Positions 46,785 through 55,135 of a stretch of 55,135 bases of DNA are shown here, piece after piece; the first letter of the stretch is position 1, and each line of letters begins with the position of its first letter. A program made the position numbers and the translations under genes. Under the pieces are notes generated by a model, which had not been told where the DNA came from, did no database searches, and saw nothing but the letters and a program-made list of their open reading frames with translations. The DNA is taken from positions 1 to 55,135 of the forward strand of contig JAGHVK010000089.1 of NCBI GenBank assembly GCA_018064345.1, in the 5' to 3' direction. The DNA comes from Candidatus Cacconaster merdequi (GTDB lineage: Bacteria; Bacteroidota; Bacteroidia; Bacteroidales; UBA932).

Positions 46785-47775
46785 TTTCATATACGCTCCG
46801 GCACTTGCCGATGAGTTCCGCTGCAAGGTGCCTTTGAAGAATACCCGCCAGCTGTTTGTTGTAAACGGTTCGGTACAGGGGGGAGGTGCACCACTTTCTA
46901 TAAGGATTGAAGATGGGCAGATTATGGACAGTATGCTCCAGGTAATAGGTGTCCGTAACGGGAAGGAGAATCTTGACCTTTCATTCTCAGAGACTTTCGA
47001 TTTCGGAAAGAGGAGCGGCGGAAAGATTGTTCTCTGTTCACACACTTTCACTATGGACAGTTTCAAGACGGACGAGAATGTTCGCATTTCTCTTGATAAA
47101 GATGCCGTAGTGGAGTTCGTGATTATGCAGAACGAGCATAACAGAGCCGTGCACAACACGAAGTTCGACATTCACCTTGCGGAAGGATCGGTTCTCAATA
47201 TGGTATTCCTTTCACTCCACGGAGGAGTCATTCGGAACGATATAAAAGTATCGATGGAAGGAGAACACGCTGAATGTAATTTGAGCGGACTGTATCTTAC
47301 TGACAGTGAACAGTTGATGGACTATTCGACGGAAGTTGTGCATTTGGTTCCTTCCTGCAGGAGCAGTCAGTTGTTCAAAGGTGTACTTGATGACAAAGGG
47401 AAGGCTCATTTTGATGGAATCATCAAAGTGGTGCCGGATGCCCAGAAGAGCGAAGCATACCAGGCAAACCATAACCTGCTGCTTTCAGACGATGCGAAAG
47501 CATTCACGGAACCGCAGTTGGAAATATATGCAGATGACGTGAAATGCAGTCACGGAGCTACCGTAGGCCGTCTTGATGAGGATGAATTGTTCTATATGCG
47601 GACAAGAGGTATACCTGCTTCTGAAGCAGGTCTCCTTCAGCAGATGGCTTTCACTTTTGAAGTGCTTGAAAAAATTTCCGTGCCGGAATTGAGGGAAAGG
47701 CTCCAGTCGCTTGTAGAGAAGCGCCTCAGAGGAGAGTTCGCCCATTGCCGGAACTGCTCGAAAAACTGCTGCTGA
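46771..47775 (+). CDS. sufD: Fe-S cluster assembly protein SufD, short form
   Basis: SufD pairs with SufB and SufC. The 334-residue product keeps the beta-helix core (VVEFVIMQNEHNRAVHNTKF, VFLSLHGGVIRNDI, GLYLTDSEQLMDYST, FDGIIKVVPDAQKSEAYQANHNLLL) and the C-terminal helices (TRGIPASEAGLLQQMAF). It lacks roughly 100 N-terminal residues found in most SufD proteins (about 420-450 total). Its start overlaps sufC, so no room exists for the missing part. The C-terminus ends in CRNCSKNCC, four cysteines in nine residues. No sufS, sufE or sufU follows. Confidence 0.9.
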   Translation: MGRPDFIYAPALADEFRCKVPLKNTRQLFVVNGSVQGGGAPLSIRIEDGQIMDSMLQVIGVRNGKENLDLSFSETFDFGKRSGGKIVLCSHTFTMDSFKTDENVRISLDKDAVVEFVIMQNEHNRAVHNTKFDIHLAEGSVLNMVFLSLHGGVIRNDIKVSMEGEHAECNLSGLYLTDSEQLMDYSTEVVHLVPSCRSSQLFKGVLDDKGKAHFDGIIKVVPDAQKSEAYQANHNLLLSDDAKAFTEPQLEIYADDVKCSHGATVGRLDEDELFYMRTRGIPASEAGLLQQMAFTFEVLEKISVPELRERLQSLVEKRLRGEFAHCRNCSKNCC

Positions 47776-47785
47776 AAGACGGGAA

Positions 47786-48562
47786 CTACCGGTCGAGGCT
47801 TGTCTGGAATGTTGTCTTGTTCACATCCCATCTTATCTTGCACCAATCCAGCAATCTGTCTTCCTGATAATAATTGACGGAGGCATTACCTTTCATATTG
47901 ACGCTGAATGAAATTTCATAGTCGGAGTTTGACTGGAGTGAAAAACTCTTTCCGAAGGATGTGTATATAGCCTTTTCTCCGCTGCTGAATTCAGCCCTGA
48001 AGTTGTTTTGCAATTCTTCATACTTTCCTGTGAATGTCACACATAATTGAGGGTATCCGTCCTTTTCGTCAGGAAAGAGGATCGATTCGAATTCAAGAAG
48101 ACTTACATCATATAATGTAAAATAGCCGTAGTTGTCAGAGTTCGGACAGTTATTCGTCATTTTCCACCCGCCTTCAATGCAGGTCAAGCCGTAGGACAGA
48201 ATAACTTCATTGTCAGAATACGGAGAACAGATGTTCACCTGCCATTCAGTACCCTCCTGGCGTATCGACTGTCCGTCTGTGACCAGATAACCTATGCCGT
48301 CAATGGAATATGTACCGTAGTAGTAATTATAAGATATGGAACTGTACTTTTCCTGATTTTTTCCCGAATCATCCTCTCCGATGAAATCATCGACCAGCAG
48401 CGCCTGGCTCAAGGCAAGTACGGCATAGGATGTAGGGATGGAACATAAATCCTCAGCCATCGAACTTATTTCATAGGAAGTGCGGTGTGACTGTGGCTTT
48501 GGAAGGTAACTGCAACTTGCAAGAAGTGCCACCGACAATGTATATGCTAATATTCGTCTCAT
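47786..48562 (-). CDS. Lipoprotein of unknown function
   Basis: The 258-residue product has a lipobox (LLASC) after a short basic N-terminus. The mature part is rich in Ser, Tyr and beta-strand patterns, with repeated polar turns (SSISYNYYYGTYSIDG) and several Trp and Cys residues. I recognise no family. ATG 48562 is chosen; TTG 48574, directly after the upstream stop, is an alternative. It follows the barrel gene with almost no gap, so the two likely form an operon and may act together at the outer membrane. It is convergent with sufD. Confidence 0.6.
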   Translation of the reverse strand: MRRILAYTLSVALLASCSYLPKPQSHRTSYEISSMAEDLCSIPTSYAVLALSQALLVDDFIGEDDSGKNQEKYSSISYNYYYGTYSIDGIGYLVTDGQSIRQEGTEWQVNICSPYSDNEVILSYGLTCIEGGWKMTNNCPNSDNYGYFTLYDVSLLEFESILFPDEKDGYPQLCVTFTGKYEELQNNFRAEFSSGEKAIYTSFGKSFSLQSNSDYEISFSVNMKGNASVNYYQEDRLLDWCKIRWDVNKTTFQTSLDR

Positions 48563-48574
48563 AACCTTGCTCAA

Positions 48575-49204
48575 TCAGAATCTGTAACCTGCGCCCATCT
48601 GTACTCCGCAATATGACGATCCTGCACCGGTCTCGGCAAAAACGAACCATTTGCGGCCTACTTCAATTCCGAACGGAACAAATTGTCCCTGAATACACAA
48701 TACGGAGCTGTCCATTCCAATCTTGAATCCGAACCCGAGTCCGACCTCTCCATAAAGACGGACCATATCCTTGTTCATATAATTGAGTCTTGCCTCAGGC
48801 ATCAGTATCAGAACTGCCGCACGGTGTTTGTACGAAGTCCCTTGAATTACGTTGAAATTGGTGAAAGACAAAGGCGTGAAACCTATGGAGGTGTTCAACG
48901 TGAACCGTTTGCTGAACGAATATGAGAAATCTGCACCGAACGAGCAATCAGCAGAGATCTCGGAAGAGTAGTCGCAGTATATGTAATTCATTCTCCCGCC
49001 GTCCCAGTGATAATATTCGGAGGACAGGTAGTACTTTGACCCGCCTTTTAACATTAGTGCCTGGTTTGCAAGATAGGTGCTGTACCATACTCTTACGGAG
49101 CGTTTCATCTGTCCGGCAGGTTTATGCTCCTGTCCGTAGGCAAGGGTGCCGGCGGCGGACAGAAAGAGAACGGCAGCCAGTATCAACGAAAAAGAGTGTT
49201 TCAT
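48575..49204 (-). CDS. Outer-membrane beta-barrel protein (OMP_b-brl-like)
   Basis: The 209-residue protein has a signal peptide (to about residue 24, LAYGQ). Its sequence is a series of amphipathic strands (FSYSFSKRFTLNTSIGFTPLSF, RLYGEVGLGFGFKIGM, GIEVGRKWFVFAETGAGSSY) and it ends in GYRF, the terminal aromatic residue of typical barrels. It resembles small eight-strand porin-family proteins of Bacteroidetes. Function is unknown; pairing with the downstream lipoprotein is the only clue. Confidence 0.72.
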   Translation of the reverse strand: MKHSFSLILAAVLFLSAAGTLAYGQEHKPAGQMKRSVRVWYSTYLANQALMLKGGSKYYLSSEYYHWDGGRMNYIYCDYSSEISADCSFGADFSYSFSKRFTLNTSIGFTPLSFTNFNVIQGTSYKHRAAVLILMPEARLNYMNKDMVRLYGEVGLGFGFKIGMDSSVLCIQGQFVPFGIEVGRKWFVFAETGAGSSYCGVQMGAGYRF

Positions 49205-49217
49205 CGTTCCAATGTTT

Positions 49218-50201
49218 TTAGTAACCTTGTGCTTTTATTTCAAGTTCAGCTCCTTCAGGAGTTACAAGTGCCGCTCCTACTTCCGGCTTGGCCAAATGTC
49301 CTATTATATCCCAATCCTGAAAATCCTTGCGTATCACATCGTGTTTTTCGATAGGGACGGTGAAAATGAATTTGTAGTCGTCCCCTCCGTTCATAGCTGC
49401 AGTGACAGCATCCATATTGATTTCCTCGGCCATGGCAAAAGTTTGGGAGGAGATAGGGATTTTCTCGACATACACCTTGGCTCCGAAACCGGTGTCGCGT
49501 GTCAGTTGGAGGATGGCTGCACCCAAGCCGTGGGTGAGGAAATAACCGCGGCCGGGATATACTTCCGCTTCAATGAATCTGCTGATGGTATCCGGCTTTA
49601 TTTCCGGGTTCAGGTAACTTGCCAGAACCGCCTTGTATTTGCTCAGATCTGGCTGTTTTTCGGTTCCCATAAACGCAACTTTCTCTCTTTCAAGAACGTG
49701 CATTCCCATATATGCCGCTCCCAAATGCCCGCTGAGGCAGATGAGGTCCATACTCTTTGAGGCAGGAATCTTCTCCAGAATCCCCCTCTTCTGGACTCCA
49801 CAGGCGCAAAGGCTGATGCACAGACCATTGACGGATGGATTCAGGTCAAGGGAAATGTGTTTTATCGAGTGCTCGTTGCAGGCAGCAGTGATTCCTTCCC
49901 AAAGGGCTTCCGTATCTTCAAAGTACAGTTTTTTGGAAATACCCAGATTCACTGAAAGGGACACCGGAGTGCGGAAAGCAGCATACAAATCACCCAGGAC
50001 GTTCAGTACGGCTTTGTAACCCAAGTGCTTGAGAGGTGTGTAAACGAGGTCGAAATCGATACCTTCCAGCATTATCTTGTGTGCTGCCGCACATTCTCCC
50101 TTTTCGGTTATGGTCAATGGATGTTCGTTTGTGAATCCTGCTTTTTCCAGTAGAGAGGCGATTGCCTTCTGCTTGCCTATCGATGATATTTCAGTACGCA
50201 T
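49218..50201 (-). CDS. ThiL/AIR synthase-fold protein lacking ThiL catalytic residues
   Basis: The 327-residue protein is similar overall to thiamine-monophosphate kinase (ThiL, PurM superfamily): FDLVYTPLKHLGYKAV (50-65), LICLSGHLGAAYMGMHVLEREK (153-174), EKIPISSQTFAMAEEINMD (246-264), GGDDYKFIFTVP (272-283). But the GDDAA metal motif is replaced near residues 30-45 (ITEKGECAAAHKIMLEG), GGD-T by HISLDLNP (115-122) and the DISDGL motif by FLTHGLGA (221-228). It is therefore probably a pseudo-enzyme or has another activity. The upstream frame to 50408 overlaps ispE and is not coding; ATG 50201 follows a -7 box. Confidence 0.8.
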   Translation of the reverse strand: MRTEISSIGKQKAIASLLEKAGFTNEHPLTITEKGECAAAHKIMLEGIDFDLVYTPLKHLGYKAVLNVLGDLYAAFRTPVSLSVNLGISKKLYFEDTEALWEGITAACNEHSIKHISLDLNPSVNGLCISLCACGVQKRGILEKIPASKSMDLICLSGHLGAAYMGMHVLEREKVAFMGTEKQPDLSKYKAVLASYLNPEIKPDTISRFIEAEVYPGRGYFLTHGLGAAILQLTRDTGFGAKVYVEKIPISSQTFAMAEEINMDAVTAAMNGGDDYKFIFTVPIEKHDVIRKDFQDWDIIGHLAKPEVGAALVTPEGAELEIKAQGY

Positions 50202-50218
50202 AGTTGTTGTCGTTTTTA

Positions 50219-50226
50219 CAAAGTTA
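50219..50226 (-). promoter_or_regulatory. -7 element of the ThiL-like-barrel-lipoprotein unit
   Basis: The minus strand reads TAACTTTG, an exact -7 box 18 bases before ATG 50201. It abuts the plus-strand ispE promoter. Confidence 0.5.
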
Positions 50227-50256
50227 TTGAAAAAATGAAGAATTTGGGTATCTTCG
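50227..50256 (+). promoter_or_regulatory. Promoter of ispE
   Basis: TTG (50227-50229), 19 bp and TATCTTCG (50249-50256), one base off the consensus. Transcription would begin about 15 bases before ATG 50277, which argues against the upstream start at 50235. Confidence 0.4.
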
Positions 50257-50276
50257 TACGACCTATTCTCAACAAT

Positions 50277-51014
50277 ATGATTGTATATCCTAACGCAAAA
50301 GTCAATCTCGGGCTTTATGTGACAGAAAAACGTCCTGACGGTTACCATAATATCGAGACATTGTTCGTTCCTGTGCCAGACCTCTGCGATGTTCTCGAAG
50401 TGGTTCATTCCGATACCTTTTCAGTGAAAGTTTACAATCTTGATATAGAAGACACTCTCTGTACAAAAGCGTACAGACTTCTGGCAGATGAGTTTGACCT
50501 TTCACCGGTGGCCATCAACCTCTACAAGAATATTCCCGTCGGCGCTGGTCTGGGAGGTGGTTCCGCAGATGCTGCGTTCACTCTCAAGGCTCTCAATGAG
50601 ATATTTTCCCTCAATCTTTCCGATGAGATTCTTGCCGGGTATGCAGGACGGATAGGAAGTGATTGTCCGTTCTTCATATACAACCGCCCTATGACAGCTA
50701 CCGGTCGCGGGGAGATACTTGATCCTTATGACTTGTCCCTTGCGGGGCGGAGCATAAAGGTATTCCCTCAGGATGTGTTTGTTTCCACTAAAGAGGCTTA
50801 TGCGGGAATCATTCCACGAAAGCCTCAGATTGATTTGAAGACAGCGCTTTCACACCCGATGGAAGAGTGGAAGGATGTACTGTTCAACGATTTTGAAGAG
50901 GGAATATTTGCAAGATACCCTCAATTGGCCTCGGTCAAAGAGCATCTTTACGAAGAGGGCGCGGTGTATGCGGCGATGTCCGGCAGCGGATCCTCTATCT
51001 TCGGAATATTCTAG
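50277..51014 (+). CDS. ispE: 4-diphosphocytidyl-2-C-methyl-D-erythritol kinase
   Basis: IspE is the GHMP kinase that phosphorylates CDP-methylerythritol in the MEP pathway to isoprenoids. The 245-residue protein shows motif 1 PNAKVNLGLYVTEKRPDGYH, motif 2 PVGAGLGGGSADAAF (about residues 83-97) and motif 3 AAMSGSGSSIFGIF at the C-terminus. It is a little short (usual about 270-290) because the C-terminus ends right after motif 3. The last 20 bases overlap the convergent lipoprotein gene. Confidence 0.95.
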   Translation: MIVYPNAKVNLGLYVTEKRPDGYHNIETLFVPVPDLCDVLEVVHSDTFSVKVYNLDIEDTLCTKAYRLLADEFDLSPVAINLYKNIPVGAGLGGGSADAAFTLKALNEIFSLNLSDEILAGYAGRIGSDCPFFIYNRPMTATGRGEILDPYDLSLAGRSIKVFPQDVFVSTKEAYAGIIPRKPQIDLKTALSHPMEEWKDVLFNDFEEGIFARYPQLASVKEHLYEEGAVYAAMSGSGSSIFGIF

Positions 51015-51807
51015 ATAAGATTCTTTCCGGAGGAGCGTCTTTGAGAACAACTCTTTTTTCAGAATCAAGAAGATACAGAGAAGGGACAGCACGCAGATTG
51101 TAAAGCTGCTCCCCAAAGGCGGACGGCTCGTCTATGCCGGGGGCAAAGCCTTTCACCCACTCTTTCGGATAATCTGCTGAACACTTCAGCCAAATGTCGA
51201 TGTCATCATCAGGAAAGATATTGACTATCACAATTTTGCCGTTATCCTGAGCCTGCTTGAGCGCAGCGTCGGACGACAGGAGTTCTGTAATCCGCCGGCA
51301 GTCTCCGCATTCAGGATTGCTGAAAAACAGAATTATGTAATCCGCTTTGATCGAAGAGAGCGAGGAAGTTTGTCCGCTCCTCAATGTGAAGGAGAAATCC
51401 GCTGCCTCTTCTCCTATCCGGTTCAGATTGAACAGTGGAAGGTTAGTTTGGGCTTCAAACTTCTGCTGCTGTGAGGCAAATGGTGATTCAATACAGCTTT
51501 CCAGCACAGGAATCATATACTCTTCATTCCTGTAAGGAGAATTAGGGTTGGAAAAATAGTGATTCTGCAAGGCGAGCTCTTCTTGAAAAAGAGTGGAATC
51601 GTCAATCATCATCCTCTTCCTTTGCCTGTCCAGAGCCTCTTCCGCAGGAAGAGAATCCAATCCAAAGGCATATCTTTCAAAATTGTATGCTCTGCCCGCC
51701 GTAGAAGATGCTGAATACTCGGACAGGGATTTGTCATCACGCCTTTGACAGCAGCCGGACAGAAGTATTACCGGAATCAGAAGAAAGATATAGTGACATT
51801 TTGTCAT
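50995..51807 (-). CDS. Thioredoxin-fold lipoprotein (TlpA-like, DUF5106-like)
   Basis: The 270-residue protein has a lipobox (LLSGC, Cys19), a helical middle region with many polar residues, and a C-terminal thioredoxin-like domain with CGDC as the CxxC motif (FFSNPECGDCRRI) and the cis-Pro segment LRAVPSLYLLD. This places a disulfide-handling protein at the envelope. The helical insert before the domain resembles DUF5106-containing Bacteroidetes proteins. ATG 51807 is chosen over the start at 51861, which would overlap its own -7 box. Confidence 0.8.
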   Translation of the reverse strand: MTKCHYIFLLIPVILLSGCCQRRDDKSLSEYSASSTAGRAYNFERYAFGLDSLPAEEALDRQRKRMMIDDSTLFQEELALQNHYFSNPNSPYRNEEYMIPVLESCIESPFASQQQKFEAQTNLPLFNLNRIGEEAADFSFTLRSGQTSSLSSIKADYIILFFSNPECGDCRRITELLSSDAALKQAQDNGKIVIVNIFPDDDIDIWLKCSADYPKEWVKGFAPGIDEPSAFGEQLYNLRAVPSLYLLDSEKRVVLKDAPPERILSRIFRR

Positions 51808-51836
51808 AATGGGCAGGTTGGCATTTATTTTGCCGT

Positions 51837-51844
51837 TACCTTTG
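51837..51844 (+). promoter_or_regulatory. -7 element of groES-groEL
   Basis: TACCTTTG is an exact -7 box about 40 bases before ATG 51884; TTG at 51818-51820 gives a slightly short 16-bp spacer. No CIRCE inverted repeat (TTAGCACTC-N9-GAGTGCTAA) is present between here and the start. Confidence 0.45.
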
Positions 51845-51850
51845 CGCAAA

Positions 51851-51858
51851 CAAAAATA
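51851..51858 (-). promoter_or_regulatory. -7 element of the thioredoxin-fold lipoprotein
   Basis: The minus strand reads TATTTTTG, an exact -7 box 44 bases before ATG 51807. It lies 6 bases from the divergent groES -7 box, so both polymerases cannot bind at once. Confidence 0.4.
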
Positions 51859-51883
51859 CAAAAACGTTTAAAATTTACATATT

Positions 51884-53804
<1,921 letters not shown>

Positions 53805-53855
53805 CATACGGGATTCGTTCCAACAGGCTCTAAGAAGCCGCGATGCAAATTTGAG

Positions 53856-53890
53856 AAAGGCTGGTCAGATTTTTTCTGGTCAGCCTTTTG
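53856..53890 (+). terminator. Terminator after groEL
   Basis: A 13-bp stem with two G-T wobbles (AAAGGCTGGTCAG at 53856-53868, CTGGTCAGCCTTT at 53876-53888) encloses the loop ATTTTTT and is followed by only TT, so the U-tract is short. It ends groES-groEL. Confidence 0.65.
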
Positions 53891-53948
53891 TAAAGAAATA
53901 TCTGCTCCGGGCTGCAGTTCCCGGACAAGCTCATATTAATCAAGAATT

Positions 53949-54347
53949 ATGGCAAGAAGATTCAGATTCAATACAATCGCTCTGTTTACAAGAGACAACA
54001 GACGAATCGTGGAATTTTATACCAAAGTATTGGGATTCACAACTGATTGGGATGGTGTGCAGCCCAATGTTGAAATGTCACTTGACGGAATGCGCATACT
54101 CTTGTTTCCGCGTAAAGAATTTGAGAAGATGGTGTCAAGAGGCTTTACTTACCCTGAAAGTATCAACGGGACAATGGAAATCTCTCTTGATGTACCTTCT
54201 TTTCCAGACGTTGACAAAGAGTTCCAAAACGCCATAGAAATGGGCGCGACACCTGTATTGGAACCTGTAACCGAGTCCTGGGGACAAAGGACCTGCTATA
54301 TTGCTGACCCCGACGGAAACCTGATTGAGATTTCCTCTTTCAACTGA
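53949..54347 (+). CDS. VOC-superfamily (glyoxalase/bleomycin-resistance-like) protein
   Basis: The 132-residue protein has two beta-alpha-beta-beta-beta repeats typical of the vicinal oxygen chelate fold: FNTIALFTRDNRRIVEFYTKVLGF at the N-terminus, and EISLDVPSFPDVDKEFQNAIEMGA with CYIADPDGNLIEISSF at the C-terminus. The final Glu is a usual metal ligand, but the first-half His ligand is absent (NTIAL), so metal-dependent catalysis is uncertain. Function (isomerase, binding or resistance) is not predictable. ATG 53949 is used; a start in another frame at 53851 is a shadow. Confidence 0.85.
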   Translation: MARRFRFNTIALFTRDNRRIVEFYTKVLGFTTDWDGVQPNVEMSLDGMRILLFPRKEFEKMVSRGFTYPESINGTMEISLDVPSFPDVDKEFQNAIEMGATPVLEPVTESWGQRTCYIADPDGNLIEISSFN

Positions 54348-54359
54348 TGCAGCCGGGAA

Positions 54360-54476
54360 TTGGAGACAAAACGCCTTGTTCTCCGTCCCTGGCTGGAATC
54401 CGACGCAAGAACGCAGTTCAAATATGCCTCCGACCCGGAAGTGATCCCGCGCCTTCTCCCGCTACCGCGAAATTGA
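54360..54476 (+). pseudogene. GNAT (RimJ/RimL-type) acetyltransferase N-terminal remnant
   Basis: A 38-codon frame from TTG 54360 reads [19 protein letters not shown] and KYASDPEV, the hallmark N-terminus of RimJ/RimL-type N-acetyltransferases, then diverges ([10 protein letters not shown]) and stops. The acetyl-CoA-binding part is absent. A second open frame (54445-54519, containing [15 protein letters not shown]) overlaps the end and looks like the tail of an unrelated gene that I cannot name. The remnant suggests a deletion or rearrangement joined two gene ends here. The rest of 54348-54581 holds only a promoter for the next gene. Confidence 0.7.
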
Positions 54477-54506
54477 CAAGGGGATAAAAACCAATGTGGT
54501 CAAACT

Positions 54507-54538
54507 TTTGGATGATTGAAGAAAATTATATAGATTTG
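54507..54538 (+). promoter_or_regulatory. Promoter of the right-edge regulator
   Basis: TTTG (54507-54510), 20 bp and TAGATTTG (54531-54538) match the consensus closely. The leader to ATG 54582 is about 37 bases. Confidence 0.5.
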
Positions 54539-54581
54539 CATTGTTTTAAGGCATAATTAAAACGAAGCAAAACATATTACA

Positions 54582-55135
54582 ATGATAACTGAAATCAGCA
54601 TATTAGGCTCTATTATAAAACTATCCAAGAGAGGAAAAGGACAGTTGAAAGGCATCTCTGTCGGAGATACGCTGTCATACGAATTTTATGACGGAGAGTA
54701 TCGTGGACTTGAGATGGTGTTTCTCGTTCCGAAGGGAAAGAAACCTACACCAAGAGATCTTGCACTCGCAGATACGAGAATCGGAAGTGCCTTAAATCTA
54801 CCTGTTGTATTTATCCTTATGCCTTGCCCTGCATACGAACGTCAGAGGCTGATTGACAAGAACGTATTCTTTGTCATGTCTGACAACTTTGCCAATCTGC
54901 CGATGATTGTAGCCAATGAAAGAATCCGAAAATCGGCTTATGCCAAGCGCCTGACTCCATCTGCGCAGTATCTTCTGTTTTATCATCTTCAAGTGGAAAG
55001 CCTTGAAGGCTTGTCGGCAAGGGATATGGCTGACAATATGCCTTATTCATATGAGAGTGTGTCTTTGGCTCTTACTTGCCTGTCCGATTTAGGGCTTTGC
55101 CGTAAAGTGTCGCGTAATGGAAAGAGCAAGAATGT
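54582..55135 (+). CDS. Winged-helix regulator (MarR/AbiEi-like), cut by the window end
   Basis: An open frame from ATG 54582 runs off the window without a stop (184 codons visible). The first about 110 residues form an alpha/beta region (ISILGSIIKLSKRGKGQLKG, VVFILMPCPAYERQRLIDKNVFFVM, NLPMIVANERIRK). The rest looks like a winged helix: LTPSAQYLLFYHLQVESLEG, SARDMADNMPYSYESVSLAL as a recognition-helix region and TCLSDLGLCRKV as the wing. This arrangement recalls AbiEi-type antitoxins and related transcription regulators of Bacteroidetes, but the match is by eye and moderate. A partner toxin or target gene would lie beyond the window. Confidence 0.5.
   Translation, partial: MITEISILGSIIKLSKRGKGQLKGISVGDTLSYEFYDGEYRGLEMVFLVPKGKKPTPRDLALADTRIGSALNLPVVFILMPCPAYERQRLIDKNVFFVMSDNFANLPMIVANERIRKSAYAKRLTPSAQYLLFYHLQVESLEGLSARDMADNMPYSYESVSLALTCLSDLGLCRKVSRNGKSKN

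Noticed and set aside
50202-50408. Extended N-terminus of the ThiL-like gene to 50408
   Set aside because: The extension runs through the divergent promoter and ispE, and the residues look like random translation.
53851-54237. 128-codon frame overlapping the VOC gene
   Set aside because: It starts in the groEL terminator and reads out of frame through the VOC protein; the VOC motifs are in the other frame.
54445-54519. Short frame containing [15 protein letters not shown] as a small gene
   Set aside because: It has no start codon of its own and overlaps the acetyltransferase remnant; it is more likely a gene tail left by a deletion.

Overview
This window is chromosomal housekeeping DNA from a member of the Bacteroidales (Bacteroidetes). 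The evidence is the gene content: a fused SecDF, a DUF2723 membrane glycosyltransferase-like protein, a SUI1 factor, the DUF4271-hemD-rnpA-yidD cluster without rpmH, PnuC-family transporters and a SufBCD-type iron-sulfur operon. Repeated promoter-like motifs (TTTG or TTTC, 17-23 bp, TAnnTTTG) and the near absence of Shine-Dalgarno sequences point the same way. The family and genus cannot be fixed from the sequence alone. Genes are tightly packed on both strands, with many 1-25 bp overlaps and no intergenic stretch over 300 bp.

Layout, left to right. 0.1-11 kb (+): ruvB, a secreted C45-type Ntn hydrolase and mfd overlap in one unit. They are followed by an outer-membrane protein, a periplasmic repeat protein, lptC and a PpiD-like chaperone, so DNA repair runs into envelope biogenesis. 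11-15 kb (-): mutS with a MacB/FtsX-type permease. 15-18 kb (+): a class C-like serine hydrolase, rsmA and an EEP-family nuclease. 17.8-23.7 kb (-): thyA-folA-NSS transporter, then secDF. 23.9-30.5 kb: a PD40 propeller protein, a DUF2723 protein (-), then SUI1-DUF4271-hemD-rnpA-yidD (+). 30.5-36 kb: an OlsF-like bifunctional acyltransferase (-), a shortened uvrC (+), a phosphopantetheinyl transferase, tRNA-Gln, tadA and a phosphodiester glycosidase (-). 36-44 kb (+): a large HExxH-propeller-barrel protein, pnuC, galK, tyrS, rbfA and a LolC/E-like permease. 44-48 kb (+): sufB-pnuC-sufC-sufD. 48-50 kb (-): a lipoprotein, a beta-barrel protein and a ThiL-like protein lacking ThiL active-site residues. 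50-54 kb: ispE, a thioredoxin-fold lipoprotein (-), groES-groEL and a VOC protein. The right edge (54.35-55.1 kb) is accessory-looking: an acetyltransferase remnant, then a winged-helix regulator cut off by the window end.

No CRISPR array, complete insertion sequence, phage or large defence island is visible. The points most worth a second look are departures from family norms inside otherwise ordinary genes. They are a ThiL-fold protein without its catalytic aspartates, a UvrC lacking about 100 internal residues, a SufD lacking its N-terminal domain in an operon that also contains a PnuC transporter, and a PpiD whose parvulin domain looks eroded. All function calls come from reading the translated sequences; no database search was run.
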